From NCBI RefSeq assembly GCF_010671925.1, contig NZ_JAAHIH010000003.1:496001-560000 (forward strand): a DNA stretch of 64,000 nt, in the 5' to 3' direction. Made by a program: the position numbers and the translations under genes. The notes beneath the pieces are model-generated. The model did no database searches, had not been told where the DNA came from, and was given only the letters and a program-made list of their open reading frames with translations. This document shows, one piece after another, positions 35,795-45,287 of the stretch; the first letter of the stretch is position 1; every line of letters starts with the position of its first letter. The DNA comes from Moorena sp. SIOASIH (lineage in GTDB: Bacteria > Cyanobacteriota > Cyanobacteriia > Cyanobacteriales > Coleofasciculaceae).

Positions 35795-36835
35795 CTATTT
35801 CACAAACTGCGGCATGACTTCGGCAGCAGTCAATAGACCATAAATACCCTTGTGATGTAGGGAAACTCCTGCTTTTAGATAGCCAAAGGCGGGACCACAG
35901 ACATTAGCAGCCATGCTGGTTTCATCACCAAGGGTAAAGGTGTGAGTGGAAATTTTACCCTCAAAGGTGCGACCTGTGATTTGGACATTGGTACTGAGGG
36001 GTTTTTTAGGATTGCGGGTATCCACGACACCACCAACAGAAACGCGATCGCGTGAGCAAATCCCTGCTAGTTCCAGCATCACATCATCAGCATGTTCCAT
36101 ATTCTCTAGGCTGATGATGCCTTCGGTTTGATCTAATAAGGCTTCGACTTCAGCATCACTCATGGCTTTGGCTCGTTCTACATCATAACCGGGAAGGTGA
36201 GCAATATCTTCTCGAATGGTGGCTCGATAGGCTTCCCAGTTAGCAATCCCTACCCCAAAGGTAATGTTGACACTGTGAATCTCGGCATAGCTTTGAGATG
36301 CGATCGCAGCAGCAGCGGTCAATAGTCCTGGAGTAGCACCGCAGCCAGTCATATAGGTAATTCCAGCGGCTTGCAATTCATCTTGCAGTTGCAACAGTTG
36401 CTCTACAGCACTAGTGCGCTTGAGAGCATCTACTAACACTCCCTGCCAACCGGATTGAATAAATTGCTTAACTACCGATGCCATAAAGGTATTCGGTAAA
36501 TTTGGCAGTGCTAGGAAATATCCATCTACTGTCGCGTTTTGGATTAAGTCTTCGATACTGTTGCTACTTAAGGTGCCACCTGGTTCTACATAACCCAATG
36601 AACCTTGGGATTGGTAGGTGTGGATACAACGGTCAGGATTTAAGCCAGCTGGGTCATAAACATAACCTTTCCGGTCAGCTGCTGCTACCCAAAGCATTTC
36701 TCCCTTAGGAGCTAAGACTCTGGTAGCGGCTTGACCTAATCCCCCAAAGCCTAAAACCCCTACTCTGATTCGCTCTAATCCATTGGGATTGGCGGTTTTG
36801 GGGTTATTTACACCTCTGACTTGCGTTTCACTCAT
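35795..36835 (-). CDS. Saccharopine dehydrogenase-like NAD(P)-dependent oxidoreductase
   Basis: A 346-residue protein with an N-terminal Rossmann fold ([20 protein letters not shown]-x-G-x-x-G) and a C-terminal domain with [18 protein letters not shown]. The layout resembles cyanobacterial proteins usually annotated as saccharopine-dehydrogenase-like oxidoreductases. The natural substrate is unknown. Length and motifs are intact. The first 25 residues are low in complexity, so a later start is possible. Confidence 0.8.
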   Translation of the reverse strand: MSETQVRGVNNPKTANPNGLERIRVGVLGFGGLGQAATRVLAPKGEMLWVAAADRKGYVYDPAGLNPDRCIHTYQSQGSLGYVEPGGTLSSNSIEDLIQNATVDGYFLALPNLPNTFMASVVKQFIQSGWQGVLVDALKRTSAVEQLLQLQDELQAAGITYMTGCGATPGLLTAAAAIASQSYAEIHSVNITFGVGIANWEAYRATIREDIAHLPGYDVERAKAMSDAEVEALLDQTEGIISLENMEHADDVMLELAGICSRDRVSVGGVVDTRNPKKPLSTNVQITGRTFEGKISTHTFTLGDETSMAANVCGPAFGYLKAGVSLHHKGIYGLLTAAEVMPQFVK

Positions 36836-36925
36836 AACTTATAGACTCTTTCGCCCAACTTTAATAATTCATACTTCATACTTCATACTTTGCCCAGTCC
36901 CCTCAATTCTCTAGATTTTGTTAAT

Positions 36926-37130
36926 GTCAGCCGTCAGCCGTCAGCCGTCAGCCGTCAGCCGTCAGCCGTCAGTAGTCAGCCGTCAGCCGTCAGCCGTCAG
37001 CCTTTAGCTGAAAACTGAAAGCTGAGAGCTGAGAGCTGATAGCTGATAGCTGAGAGCTGAGAGCTGAGAGCTGATAGCTGATAGCTGATAGCTGAGAGCT
37101 GAGAGCTGATAGCTGATAGCTGATAGCTTA
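36926..37130. repeat. ccgtcag and gctgata/gctgaga heptamer arrays
   Basis: About ten cagccgt units are followed by about sixteen gctga(t/g)a units. The two parts are related, cagc versus gctg being complements, so the block could fold back. The surrounding region 36836-37508 holds no supported gene. Confidence 0.95.
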
Positions 37131-37508
37131 CTTGTTAACAAACCATTTTTGGGACATCCCACCCCTTGACTGATGGCAAAAGTTACGAGAAACTTACAAA
37201 ATATTAAAGTAAACACTCGATTTACTATAAACTTATGTTAATGTTGTTTGCGCCATGATCTGAATTATTATCATTTGATTAGTGACCAGCTATAGCACTG
37301 GTCAGTGATCAGTGATATAGCGCTACGCGAAAGGCAAGAGGCAAGAGGCAAGAGGCAATAGTTTACTAGAACTACTTTTGCTGCTTGTATCAATGTCAAA
37401 CACCTTAATGCGTAGTGTGATATCAATCCGGGATTACATACTCCTGGACTGGCGCAACAACCGGTGCCACAACCTCTAAATAGGTATAAACCGAGCACTA
37501 AAGGGATT

Positions 37509-37718
37509 ATGGAAACATTAGAGTTTGTCATTTATCCAGATGGTCGAGTCCAGGAAAAAGTCACTGGGATCATCGGAGCCTCTTGCGCAGAGGTAACAGC
37601 TGCTATTGAAGCTCAGCTAGGACAAGTCGTATCTGTTGAGCAAACATCAGATTACTTCGACCAAAAGCTTGAACTATCGGCAACAGCGACAGCTCAAGCT
37701 ACGGTTAGCCATTGGTAA
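37509..37718 (+). CDS. DUF2997 family protein
   Basis: A 69-residue protein, METLEFVIYPDGRVQEKVTGI..., the typical opening of DUF2997. ATG 37509 was chosen because family members start with this 'x-E-x-F-x-I-x-P-D-G' motif; an earlier in-frame ATG at 37464 is less likely. DUF2997, Ycf35/DUF1257 and a ferredoxin are neighbours here in order, a conserved cyanobacterial trio whose joint role is unknown. Confidence 0.85.
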   Translation: METLEFVIYPDGRVQEKVTGIIGASCAEVTAAIEAQLGQVVSVEQTSDYFDQKLELSATATAQATVSHW

Positions 37719-37725
37719 ATTTTTC

Positions 37726-37835
37726 AGGACTTACCTATTGCCCCCTAAATCCCCCAATACTGGGGGACTTTGACATCATTACCCCCCAGTATTGGGGGGC
37801 TAGGGGGGCAAAACTAACTAAACTTCGTAAGTCCT
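37726..37835. mobile_element. Palindromic miniature element, aggacttac ends
   Basis: Ends aggacttac (37726-37734) and gtaagtcct (37827-37835). Inner arms cccccaatactggggg and ccccccagtattgggggg add a second dyad. No clear target duplication is seen. It separates DUF2997 from ycf35. Confidence 0.75.
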
Positions 37836-37874
37836 ATTTGTGTTCCAGTTAGTAAATTCGTTTAATTACCAAAA

Positions 37875-38261
37875 ATGTCTCATTTCAGCACTATCAAAAC
37901 CCAAATCCGTAACCGTTCATCCTTAGAAACTGCTTTAACTGACTTAGGGATTGATTGGGAATCTGGTCCTAGCTCTGTGCGCGGTTATCAAGGCCAAACT
38001 CGCACTGCTGAAGTAGTGATTGAGCAAGAGAATGACTACGATATCGGTTTTAGTTGGAATGGTAACGCCTACGAACTAGTTGCTGATTTTCAGTATTGGC
38101 AACAGCCTTGGTCTGTAGATGGTTTCCTACAACGGGTAACCCAGCGTTACGCTTACAACACAGTAATTAAGGAAACTGCTAAGCAAGGCTTTGAGGTTGC
38201 TGAGCAACAAGATAATAAAGATGGTTCAATTCGTTTAGTGGTACAACGTTGGAGCGCGTAA
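37875..38261 (+). CDS. ycf35: Ycf35 (DUF1257) protein
   Basis: A 128-residue protein starting MSHFSTIKTQIRNRSSLETAL, the diagnostic opening of Ycf35/DUF1257, a family also found in red-algal plastids. The end has KQGFEVAEQQ and IRLVVQRW. Soluble. Its stop (TAATG) shares one base with the ferredoxin start. A role with the neighbouring ferredoxin is inferred from this coupling. Confidence 0.93.
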   Translation: MSHFSTIKTQIRNRSSLETALTDLGIDWESGPSSVRGYQGQTRTAEVVIEQENDYDIGFSWNGNAYELVADFQYWQQPWSVDGFLQRVTQRYAYNTVIKETAKQGFEVAEQQDNKDGSIRLVVQRWSA

Positions 38262-38704
38262 TGTCTGAGTTCTCACCGACGCCAGAGCGTTCGGGTTTAG
38301 AACCAGAGTTAGGGGGTGTCTTTCGAGATGCTCCAGAGCGGTCTGGTTTTGAGCCAGAGCTAGGGGGTATTCTGCGACAAAAAGGTGTTTACGTTGATGA
38401 AGTTACCTGCATTGGCTGTAAACACTGCGCCCACGTCGCTCGAAATACGTTTTACATCGAAGCCGACCACGGTAGATCCCGGGTTTTTCGGCAAGATGGC
38501 GACTCAGAAGAAGCGATACAAGAAGCGATAGACACTTGTCCAGTAGATTGTATCCACTGGGTTGATTACACTAAGCTTAAAAATCTAGAAGAGGAGCGAC
38601 AATATCAGGTAATTCCTAGAGCAGGATTGCCTATTGAACCAAGTGTTGTGGCTGCCAAAATTAAGGAGAGGAAGCTGGCAAGGAAGCTTAGGAAAAAACG
38701 GTAA
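38261..38704 (+). CDS. Ferredoxin, 4Fe-4S type, with duplicated N-terminal motif
   Basis: A 147-residue ferredoxin. Cluster ligands CIGCKHC (residues about 53-59) and the distant CPVDC (about 98-102) give one [4Fe-4S] or [3Fe-4S] site with an extra cysteine. The first 45 residues carry a repeated motif, PERSGLEPELGGV then PERSGFEPELGGI, absent from classical ferredoxins. The C-terminus is basic (KIKERKLARKLRKKR). ATG 38261 was chosen over an upstream TTG because it overlaps the ycf35 stop. The TAA stop lies in the gtaagcattcagc end of a repeat element, which may have trimmed or extended the tail. Confidence 0.9.
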   Translation: MSEFSPTPERSGLEPELGGVFRDAPERSGFEPELGGILRQKGVYVDEVTCIGCKHCAHVARNTFYIEADHGRSRVFRQDGDSEEAIQEAIDTCPVDCIHWVDYTKLKNLEEERQYQVIPRAGLPIEPSVVAAKIKERKLARKLRKKR

Positions 38705-39015
38705 GCATTCAGCTATCAGCCATCAGCTTTCAGCTTTTAATAGTACTAAATCCTCGATGGCTTAGAGCTGTTGAGGGTTTTATGTTGTGTTATCGCAATG
38801 GTTTTTTGGGATTATAGGGAGTAGGGAGTAGGGAGTAGGGAGCAGGGAGCAGGGAAAATGCGATCGCATCCTTGATCGCATCCAACAACAACGATACTGT
38901 AAAACTGCAAATTATTATAATATAGCACAAACATATCTTTATTTCTAATAATATCAAAAACTCTTTGGCTCTCTTTCTTACTACTCCCTACTCCCTACTC
39001 CCTACTCCCTACTCC
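38705..39015. repeat. gtaagcattcagc partial element and facing heptamer arrays
   Basis: Contains only the left end of the gtaagcattcagc element (from 38702), then gggagta units (38817-38855) and, facing them, ctcccta units (38980-39020). No gene is seen. Confidence 0.85.
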
Positions 39016-42000
39016 CTATTCCCTTCCTACAACCAAATCCCACAGGGCATCAATACCACCGCCCACATAGTCGGAATCCTGGTGTTGTTCAATCCATTCA
39101 ATCACGGTAGGGAGAATATGATTAGATGTTTTGCCTAATTTACCCAAGGCTCTAGTTGCCCTGTCACTAATCTCAGAATCGTCATCCTGAAGCTGTTCTA
39201 GAAGGATACTGATTACGGTTTCTGAGCTGTTCCCCAATTCGGCCAAGGTGATGGCTGCCAAGCAACGCACAATATAATTTTCATCCTGAAGCAGTGGGAT
39301 TAGAGCCTTGACTATGGTTTCTGAGCTGTTGCCCAAGTAGAAGAAGCCCGCGACTGCGTTCGCACGCACAAGATAACAGGGATCTTGAAGCCCTGCTAGG
39401 AGGCTGCTGACTAAGGTTTCTGAGCTCTTACCTAATTGTATTAAAGTTACGGCTGCTATCACACGCACATAAGAATTTTCATCCTGAAGTCGTGGGATTA
39501 GGGCGCTGACTACGGTTTCTGAGCTGTTGCCCAATCTGCCCAAGGCATTGGCTACCCATGCACGCATAAGATAATTTTCATTCTGAAGCTGTCGGATTAG
39601 GGCGCTGACTACGGTTTCTGAGCTGTTGCCCAAATTAGCCAAGGCTCTGGCTGCCCTCCTACGCACAAAACGCTCATCATTCTGAAGCCGTGGGATTAGG
39701 GTACTGACTACGGTTTCTGAGCTGTTGCCCAAATTGGCCAAAGCTAAGGCTGCCTTCCAACGCACATCAGAATCCTCATCCTTTAGCCGTGTCAATAATA
39801 TTTTAATTACCTGATCCTTTTCCCCTAACTCGGCTCGATAGTTAAGCAATCGTGTCTCATCAATTAAATCTATTTGCTCCTTCAACATCTCCAGAGCTTG
39901 TGCTTTAAAATCCGTTTCATAAAAACTACAAATTATCTGAAAAACCTGCTCACTAATCTTCTCGCCAACCGGCTCTTTACTACTCACCTCCAACTCAACC
40001 AACCGCTCTAAAATATCTTGCACTAACGCACTATCAGCACCTCGCAAATTCTTCGGGTTTTCCGCTAAACAATTACCAGCAAACAACAAATCCCGATGTA
40101 ACCACTGTTCATAGTTACTATTATTAGTCAATACTGCCCGAATTGCCTTTGCAGCGTTTTTCGGTTTTTGTTGTGCTATCAGCAGTAATAACACTTCGCG
40201 CCAGTGGGAGTCATGTAAATGCTCCCGAATATGATTCAAAACAATTCCAAAATCATACTCATTTTCTGCTTGATAGTTAATCTCTTCAGCACACAAATAT
40301 TCTTGAAACGTCTTATGGACAAATGCATAACAATCTTGCCCCTGCTCATTCAATAAACCGGTGCGATCGCGAATCAACGTTACAAATACTTCCGCCTCTT
40401 CTTTGGCTTGATATAACTGCACCTGCTTCAAGGTTTTAATCTCTTTACTCAACTGAGCAATCAAATCTTTTTTATTAATAATGGTGCCGCCTTCGTTATC
40501 GTCACTATTTCCTTGGCTATGAATCCAATAAGCCAACAATTCCATCAATCGGCGCAAATCATACAAATCTAGATACTTAAATATTAATCTATTTCTGATT
40601 TCCTTCTTAGCATCCCAAGAGGTTAACAAGGTTTTGACGGCGCAATTATAAAGCTCAAACCGTTCTTTGGGCAATACCGCTTGATACCGATGAATTAATG
40701 CAATAATTGTCAACAATAACGGATTTCGTGCCAATAAGGTAATCCGGTCATTATCATCCAGGGCTTTTCGTAAACTATGCTTCCACCTTTCGGCTTCTGC
40801 TTGGTCTTGAAAGCGACTGTTATACCAGTTATCAATAAATGCCGAAATCTTCTGGTCATCAAAGGATTGGATTTGATAGTGGGGAAATTCTTCAGTGCGG
40901 AAAAAGTCCCGTCGATAACCAGCAGGGCGAGATGTAATAATAGCGCGATTTCTGTCAAACTGTCCTAAAAAATTCTCGATGCGCTTGACTACATCATGGC
41001 GTTTAGCCTCTTCTGCGACTTCATCCAAACCATCCAGCAATATCAAGGCTCTACCATCAGATAACCAATGCTCAAAAAATCCCACTGGTAACGGTTTCAC
41101 TGACATGGTGTTTTCCGCAAATATCCGAGCATAGTCGATCAGGCTTTTATCGAGATGTCTAGCAAAGTCTCGCATCCTGATTAAAATCGGTAGCCAATCA
41201 GTATCACCATCTAATCCTAAAACATCAGGATTTTGCTGAGCTAACATTACCGCAAAATAGCTCATCAATGTGGTTTTACCAGAGCCTGGCGCACCCAAGA
41301 TTACCACTCGTTTCGACTGACTTTGGCTCAATAACTGCTGAGCCAAAAATTTCCTACCACTTGTCTTGTCCAAGATTAGCCTTTCTGGCTTTTCCCCACT
41401 ACCAGCTGCTAACAACTCCCGCTCCCAAGGGCGAGCAGTTGATACCTCTTCCACTACATCTGGCATTACAAAAATTTGGGCTAATTTCTCCGATTTTTCT
41501 ACTTCTTGCCCATCCACAGCAATGCCAGCAAATTTGACATCATCATACCAGTTAGCTAACTGTTGACAATAATCCTGTTTAGCTACCTGAAATTTTATAT
41601 AAGTAACAGTCTGCTCAAAATAAGCCTTAATAAATGTCTCTACCCAAGGCTTGAGACTGTTTTGATTTAGTTTAATAGTCTTGGCGTCAGCTTCTTGTTG
41701 AAATACCGTGCTTAAAATCTCCCGGTCTGGCTTCCCTTGATTAAGTAACGGTTTCTGTAATTCTGCTAAAACAGCTGAATGAGTAAAATAGTGGTTCAAA
41801 AACCGATTAACTCCATTCCAGCCATCCGGGGGAGCGTGAAAAAATAAGCGCTGTTGACTATCCAGTTGTTTGTCCCATTGATCAACGGCTTCTGCTCCGG
41901 CTTTGATGGCTTTTTCGACATCGCTTTTAGTCAGGGCTTGAGTTAAGCGCTTCCCGGCTTCTTTTCCAAGAATACTTAACAAGGGTGGCGCTATTTTCGA

Positions 42001-42036
42001 TATTTCCAAACCAGCGAAAAGGGACACGGGTTCCAT
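39016..42036 (-). CDS. NACHT-domain NTPase with C-terminal HEAT repeats
   Basis: A 1006-residue STAND protein. Residues 1-200 are a helical N-terminal region of unrecognised type. NACHT follows: Walker A GAPGSGKTT (248-256), Walker B LILLDGLDEV (331-340) and sensor TSRPAGY. After a helical middle part, about residues 740-990 are seven or eight HEAT-like repeats spaced 33 residues (99 bp) apart, each with LGNSSETVVSALIPRLQ. Near-identity of these repeats at DNA level points to recent expansion. STAND NACHT proteins in bacteria often act as phage sensors. Here the N-terminal effector is not identifiable, so a defence role is inference. Confidence 0.88.
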   Translation of the reverse strand: MEPVSLFAGLEISKIAPPLLSILGKEAGKRLTQALTKSDVEKAIKAGAEAVDQWDKQLDSQQRLFFHAPPDGWNGVNRFLNHYFTHSAVLAELQKPLLNQGKPDREILSTVFQQEADAKTIKLNQNSLKPWVETFIKAYFEQTVTYIKFQVAKQDYCQQLANWYDDVKFAGIAVDGQEVEKSEKLAQIFVMPDVVEEVSTARPWERELLAAGSGEKPERLILDKTSGRKFLAQQLLSQSQSKRVVILGAPGSGKTTLMSYFAVMLAQQNPDVLGLDGDTDWLPILIRMRDFARHLDKSLIDYARIFAENTMSVKPLPVGFFEHWLSDGRALILLDGLDEVAEEAKRHDVVKRIENFLGQFDRNRAIITSRPAGYRRDFFRTEEFPHYQIQSFDDQKISAFIDNWYNSRFQDQAEAERWKHSLRKALDDNDRITLLARNPLLLTIIALIHRYQAVLPKERFELYNCAVKTLLTSWDAKKEIRNRLIFKYLDLYDLRRLMELLAYWIHSQGNSDDNEGGTIINKKDLIAQLSKEIKTLKQVQLYQAKEEAEVFVTLIRDRTGLLNEQGQDCYAFVHKTFQEYLCAEEINYQAENEYDFGIVLNHIREHLHDSHWREVLLLLIAQQKPKNAAKAIRAVLTNNSNYEQWLHRDLLFAGNCLAENPKNLRGADSALVQDILERLVELEVSSKEPVGEKISEQVFQIICSFYETDFKAQALEMLKEQIDLIDETRLLNYRAELGEKDQVIKILLTRLKDEDSDVRWKAALALANLGNSSETVVSTLIPRLQNDERFVRRRAARALANLGNSSETVVSALIRQLQNENYLMRAWVANALGRLGNSSETVVSALIPRLQDENSYVRVIAAVTLIQLGKSSETLVSSLLAGLQDPCYLVRANAVAGFFYLGNSSETIVKALIPLLQDENYIVRCLAAITLAELGNSSETVISILLEQLQDDDSEISDRATRALGKLGKTSNHILPTVIEWIEQHQDSDYVGGGIDALWDLVVGRE

Positions 42037-42119
42037 AATTTATAGGTAATTATGTTGGATTGGTTTAATTATAGCAATTTCGGGAGCAGGTAGTAGCGAG
42101 ATGGTTTTTTGATTAGGTT

Positions 42120-43230
42120 GTGATCCCCCTAAATCCCCCTTAATAAGGGGGACTTTCCAGAGCGATTTCTGGACTTCCCCCGCGCGGAAGGGGGACTTTT
42201 CCGATCGATTTCCGGACTCCCCCTTTATTAAGGGAAGGGAGAGAAACTAGAGAGATTTCCGGACTCCCCCCTTAATAAGGGGGGCTGGGGGGGATCGACT
42301 AGGAAATGGCATAGAAAGAGTTTACTCTCCCCTTGGTTATTTGGGCAGAAGGGAGAGAAACTAGAGAGATTTCCGGACTCCCCCCTTCCGCGCGGGGGGC
42401 TGGGGGGGATCGACTAGGAAATGGCATAGAAAGAGTTTACTCTCCCCTTGGTTATTTGGGCAGAAGGGAGAGAAACTAGAGAGATTTCCGGACTCCCCCC
42501 TTCCGCGCGGGGGGCTGGGGGGGATCGACTAGGAAATGGCATAGAAAGAGTTTACTCTCCCCTTGGTTATTTGGGCAGAAGGGAGAGAAACTAGAGAGAT
42601 TTCCGGACTCCCCCCTTCCGCGCGGGGGGCTGGGGGGGATCGACTAGGAAATGGCATAGAAAGAGTTTACTCTCCCCTTGGTTATTTGGGCAGAAGGGAG
42701 AGAAACTAGAGAGATTTCCGGACTCCCCCCTTCCGCGCGGGGGGCTGGGGGGGATCGACTAGGAAATGGCATAGAAAGAGTTTACTCTCCCCTTGGTTAT
42801 TTGGGCAGAAGGGAGAGAAACTAGAGAGATTTCCGGACTCCCCCCTTAATAAGGGGGGCTGGGGGGGATCGACTAGGAAATGGCATAGAAAGAGTTTACT
42901 CTCCCCTTGGTTATTTGGGCAGAAGGGAGAGAAACTAGAGAGATTTCCGGACTCCCCCCTTAATAAGGGGGGCTGGGGGGGATCGACTAGGAAATGGCAT
43001 AGAAAGAGTTTACTCTCCCCTTGGTTATTTGGGCAGAAGGGAGAGAAACTAGAGAGATTTCCGGACTCCCCCCTTAATAAGGGGGGCTGGGGGGGATCGA
43101 CTAGGAAATGGCATAGAAAGAGTTTACTCTCCCCTTGGTTATTTGGGCAGAAGGGAGAGAAACTAGAGAGATTTCCGGACTCCCCCCTTCCGCGCGGGGG
43201 GCTGGGGGGGATCGACTAGAAAATGGGATA
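42120..43230. repeat. 114-115 bp tandem array, nine units
   Basis: Unit starts (aggaaatggc) fall at 42301, 42416, 42531, 42646, 42761, 42875, 42989, 43103 and 43218. Each unit has a constant body (actctccccttggttatttg ... agagatttccggactcc) and a hairpin, ccccccttNNNNaaggggggctggg, of two types: taataagg (114 bp) and ccgcgcgg (115 bp). Types are in runs, not random. The constant body rules out a CRISPR array. The region upstream has single gatcccccctaaatccccc units. No gene lies within. Confidence 0.95.
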
Positions 43231-43332
43231 AAAAACGCGATGCCACTCCCCCAATCTAACTCTATTATCCTAATCCCTAAAAAAAATCGATGATCAGCAA
43301 AGATTCGCAACTTATTGAATTTTTAAACAGCT

Positions 43333-43716
43333 CTAGGTTGTGCTAGGGGGAAGCTCACTACTGATCCGAACGCACACTGCTTCAAAATTATGCAATACTT
43401 CATCATTGGTAAATCGAATTACTTTTAATCCATAACCTTCAAGAATGTGAGTTCTTTCTTCGTCATAAGCTTGGCCAGCTTCTGTATAATGAGAATCTCC
43501 ATCAACTTCAATAACTAATTTTAAAGCAGCACAATAAAAGTCAACAATAAAATTCGCTATTGGTCTTTGTCGCAAGACTCTAAACTTAAAATTTTTCAAA
43601 TAGTAAGACCACAGCTTTTTCTCAGCTGGGGTCATAGTTTTCCTTAATTCTCTAGCTCTGCTTACTAAATTGTAATTATAAGGAAGATGGAATTGTCTTT
43701 GTTGGCGATCGCACAT
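43333..43716 (-). CDS. DUF559 endonuclease-like protein
   Basis: A 127-residue DUF559 protein, related to Vsr-type PD-(D/E)xK nucleases. Motifs are RELRKTMTPAEKKLW at the start, then RPIANFIVDFYCAALKLVIEVDG, with D67 and E78 DG as candidate metal ligands, and VIRFTNDEV. Length is typical. DUF559 genes are multicopy in repeat-rich cyanobacteria and often lie near mobile DNA; actual nuclease activity is not shown. It lies between two repeat blocks. Confidence 0.9.
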   Translation of the reverse strand: MCDRQQRQFHLPYNYNLVSRARELRKTMTPAEKKLWSYYLKNFKFRVLRQRPIANFIVDFYCAALKLVIEVDGDSHYTEAGQAYDEERTHILEGYGLKVIRFTNDEVLHNFEAVCVRISSELPPSTT

Positions 43717-43739
43717 TTTAAAATAATCGAGTTTGTGGT

Positions 43740-44080
43740 TTGTTGCATGGGTTGAGATCCCCCATTATCCCCCTTAATAAGGGGGACTTTTCCGATCGAT
43801 TTCTGGAGTTTCCCCTTTGATGTTGAGATCCCCCATTATCCCCCTTAATAAGGGGGACTTTTCCGATCGATTTCCGGACTCCCAGCTTCCGCGCGCGAGG
43901 CTGGGGGGATCGAGCTTTCCGGATCTGGTTCAGGGTTGAGATCCCCCATTATCCCCCTTAATAAGGGGGACTTTCCCGATCGATTTCCGGACTTTCCCCA
44001 ATGATGTTGAGATCCCCCATTATCCCCCTTAATAAGGGGGACTTTTCCGATCGATTTCCGGACTTTCCCGTTTGATAAGG
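43740..44080. repeat. gttgagatcccccattatccccc repeats
   Basis: Four imperfect copies of a ~60-95 bp unit: gttgagatcccccattatcc, then cccttaataagggggacttttccgatcgatttccgg. The central ccccctta/taaggggg is a palindrome. The rest of the 43717-44333 gap is AT-rich and holds no supported gene. Confidence 0.9.
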
Positions 44081-44333
44081 AAATGCTATAGAAAGCGATG
44101 GTATGTAGGAGGCGCTACGGGAACGGACTCCCCCAATCTAACACCTAATCTCTAATTCCTAATTCCTAATTCATAATCCCTAAAAAAAGGCGATACTCTG
44201 AGCCGCTAAGCGATCCCATTTACGGTCTAAAATTAAATGCGATCGCTCTTCCTCAATTAGCACCAAAAAAAAATAATCAAAAAACAATTTTATACCCCCC
44301 CGCTAAAAAAAATACCAAAAAATTTATTAAAAA

Positions 44334-44657
44334 ATGATTGACAATATAAAAAATATTTTCTACAATAAAATTGTTCCAAAAATTAACAACAAAAAAAATA
44401 TGGACATCGAAAACTTTCTCCCAAATTTTGAGTATAATCCCAACAATCCTAATTTCCCTGAATTATTTGGCCAACCCCAGCCAGGACGGGAGCAAATCAA
44501 ACATATATTGATTGGTTCTCCCAAAACTGTGCGGGTCACAATCTATAATCTTTATAGCCGTGGCTACGCCCAAGTTCATGAGTGGAGCACTCCTCAACCT
44601 ACCGGAAATTCTGGTGAGGTGATCAGTATATTGATTCGACATCTGTTGGTAGATTAA
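44334..44657 (+). CDS. Small hypothetical protein
   Basis: A 107-residue frame. The conserved-looking part is residues 23-107 (MDIENFLPNFEYNPNNPNF, then REQIKHILIGSPKTVRVTIYNLY). The first 22 codons are very AT-rich, with no ribosome site, so ATG 44400 may be the true start. No domain is recognised. Downstream lie a hairpin (44768-44799) and a strong terminator (44809-44856), which supports a real transcription unit. Confidence 0.6.
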   Translation: MIDNIKNIFYNKIVPKINNKKNMDIENFLPNFEYNPNNPNFPELFGQPQPGREQIKHILIGSPKTVRVTIYNLYSRGYAQVHEWSTPQPTGNSGEVISILIRHLLVD

Positions 44658-44767
44658 GATAGCAAGTGGCCAGGGATTCCAATCCCTGGCTACAGGAAAA
44701 AACTCAGGAGAAAGTACGACGTCTGAAGTATCAAACCTAAGTTTGTATGTTGTTGATTTGGTGAACA

Positions 44768-44799
44768 AATAGTCAAGGATCCTAGGGTTCTTGACTATT
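44768..44799 (+). repeat. Hairpin aatagtcaag...cttgactatt
   Basis: A 10-bp perfect stem with a 12-base loop that contains the palindromic gatcctaggg. It sits just before the terminator at 44809 and may be part of the same 3' structure. Confidence 0.6.
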
Positions 44800-44808
44800 A
44801 CAATAAAT

Positions 44809-44856
44809 AATTCGGTCAAGGATTGGAATTAACCAGAACTTGACCGAATTTTTTTT
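44809..44856 (+). terminator. Rho-independent terminator
   Basis: Stem aattcggtcaag (44809-44820) pairs with cttgaccgaatt (44839-44850), directly followed by a run of T (44849-44856). It fits the end of the gene at 44334-44657. Confidence 0.8.
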
Positions 44857-44860
44857 GTTG

Positions 44861-45046
44861 AGGGAACAGGGAACAGGGAACAGGGAACAGGGAGTAGGGA
44901 GTAGGGAGTAGGGAGTAGGGAGTAGGGAGTAGGGAGCAGGGAGTAGGGAGTAGGGAGTAGGGAGTAGGGAGTAGGGAGCAGGGAGCAGGGAGTAGGGAGT
45001 AGGGAGTAGGGAGTAGGGAGTAGGGAGCAGGGAGTAGGGAAGAGGA
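44861..45046 (+). repeat. gggaaca / gggagta heptamer array
   Basis: About 26 heptamers: agggaac, then ggagtag, with a few ggagcag variants, starting right after the terminator. Frames across it are [12 protein letters not shown] and are not genes. Confidence 0.95.
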
Positions 45047-45118
45047 AAGAAGGAGAAAATCCTGTGTACTTGATAGTTATGCAAACCGCCGTAATCAAAA
45101 TTCAAGATTTAATTGCGA

Positions 45119-45229
45119 GAGTGCAATAGTTTTTCTAACTTTCCATGCTAACCACTCATACCACCCCTAGCGTGAATGCAATAGTTTTCCTAACCAACCA
45201 CACTTAACACTTATACCACCCTTAGTTTG
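45119..45229 (+). promoter_or_regulatory. Two 55-bp imperfect direct repeats upstream of HTH gene
   Basis: tgcaatagttttcctaac...cataccaccc(c/t)tag appears at 45122 and again at 45177. It lies 60 bp before the HTH gene start, so it may be its operator or binding site. This is inferred from position only. Confidence 0.4.
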
Positions 45230-45287
45230 CATCTTTTCAGAAATCGTGTTAAAATAACAATATCGTTAAAGCAATGGTTTTACCGCC

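Noticed and set aside
42292..43230. CRISPR array
   Set aside because: All parts of the unit are constant, no variable spacers, and no cas genes nearby.
44782..45105. [12 protein letters not shown] frames in the heptamer array
   Set aside because: Heptamer repeats open all frames; no gene features.
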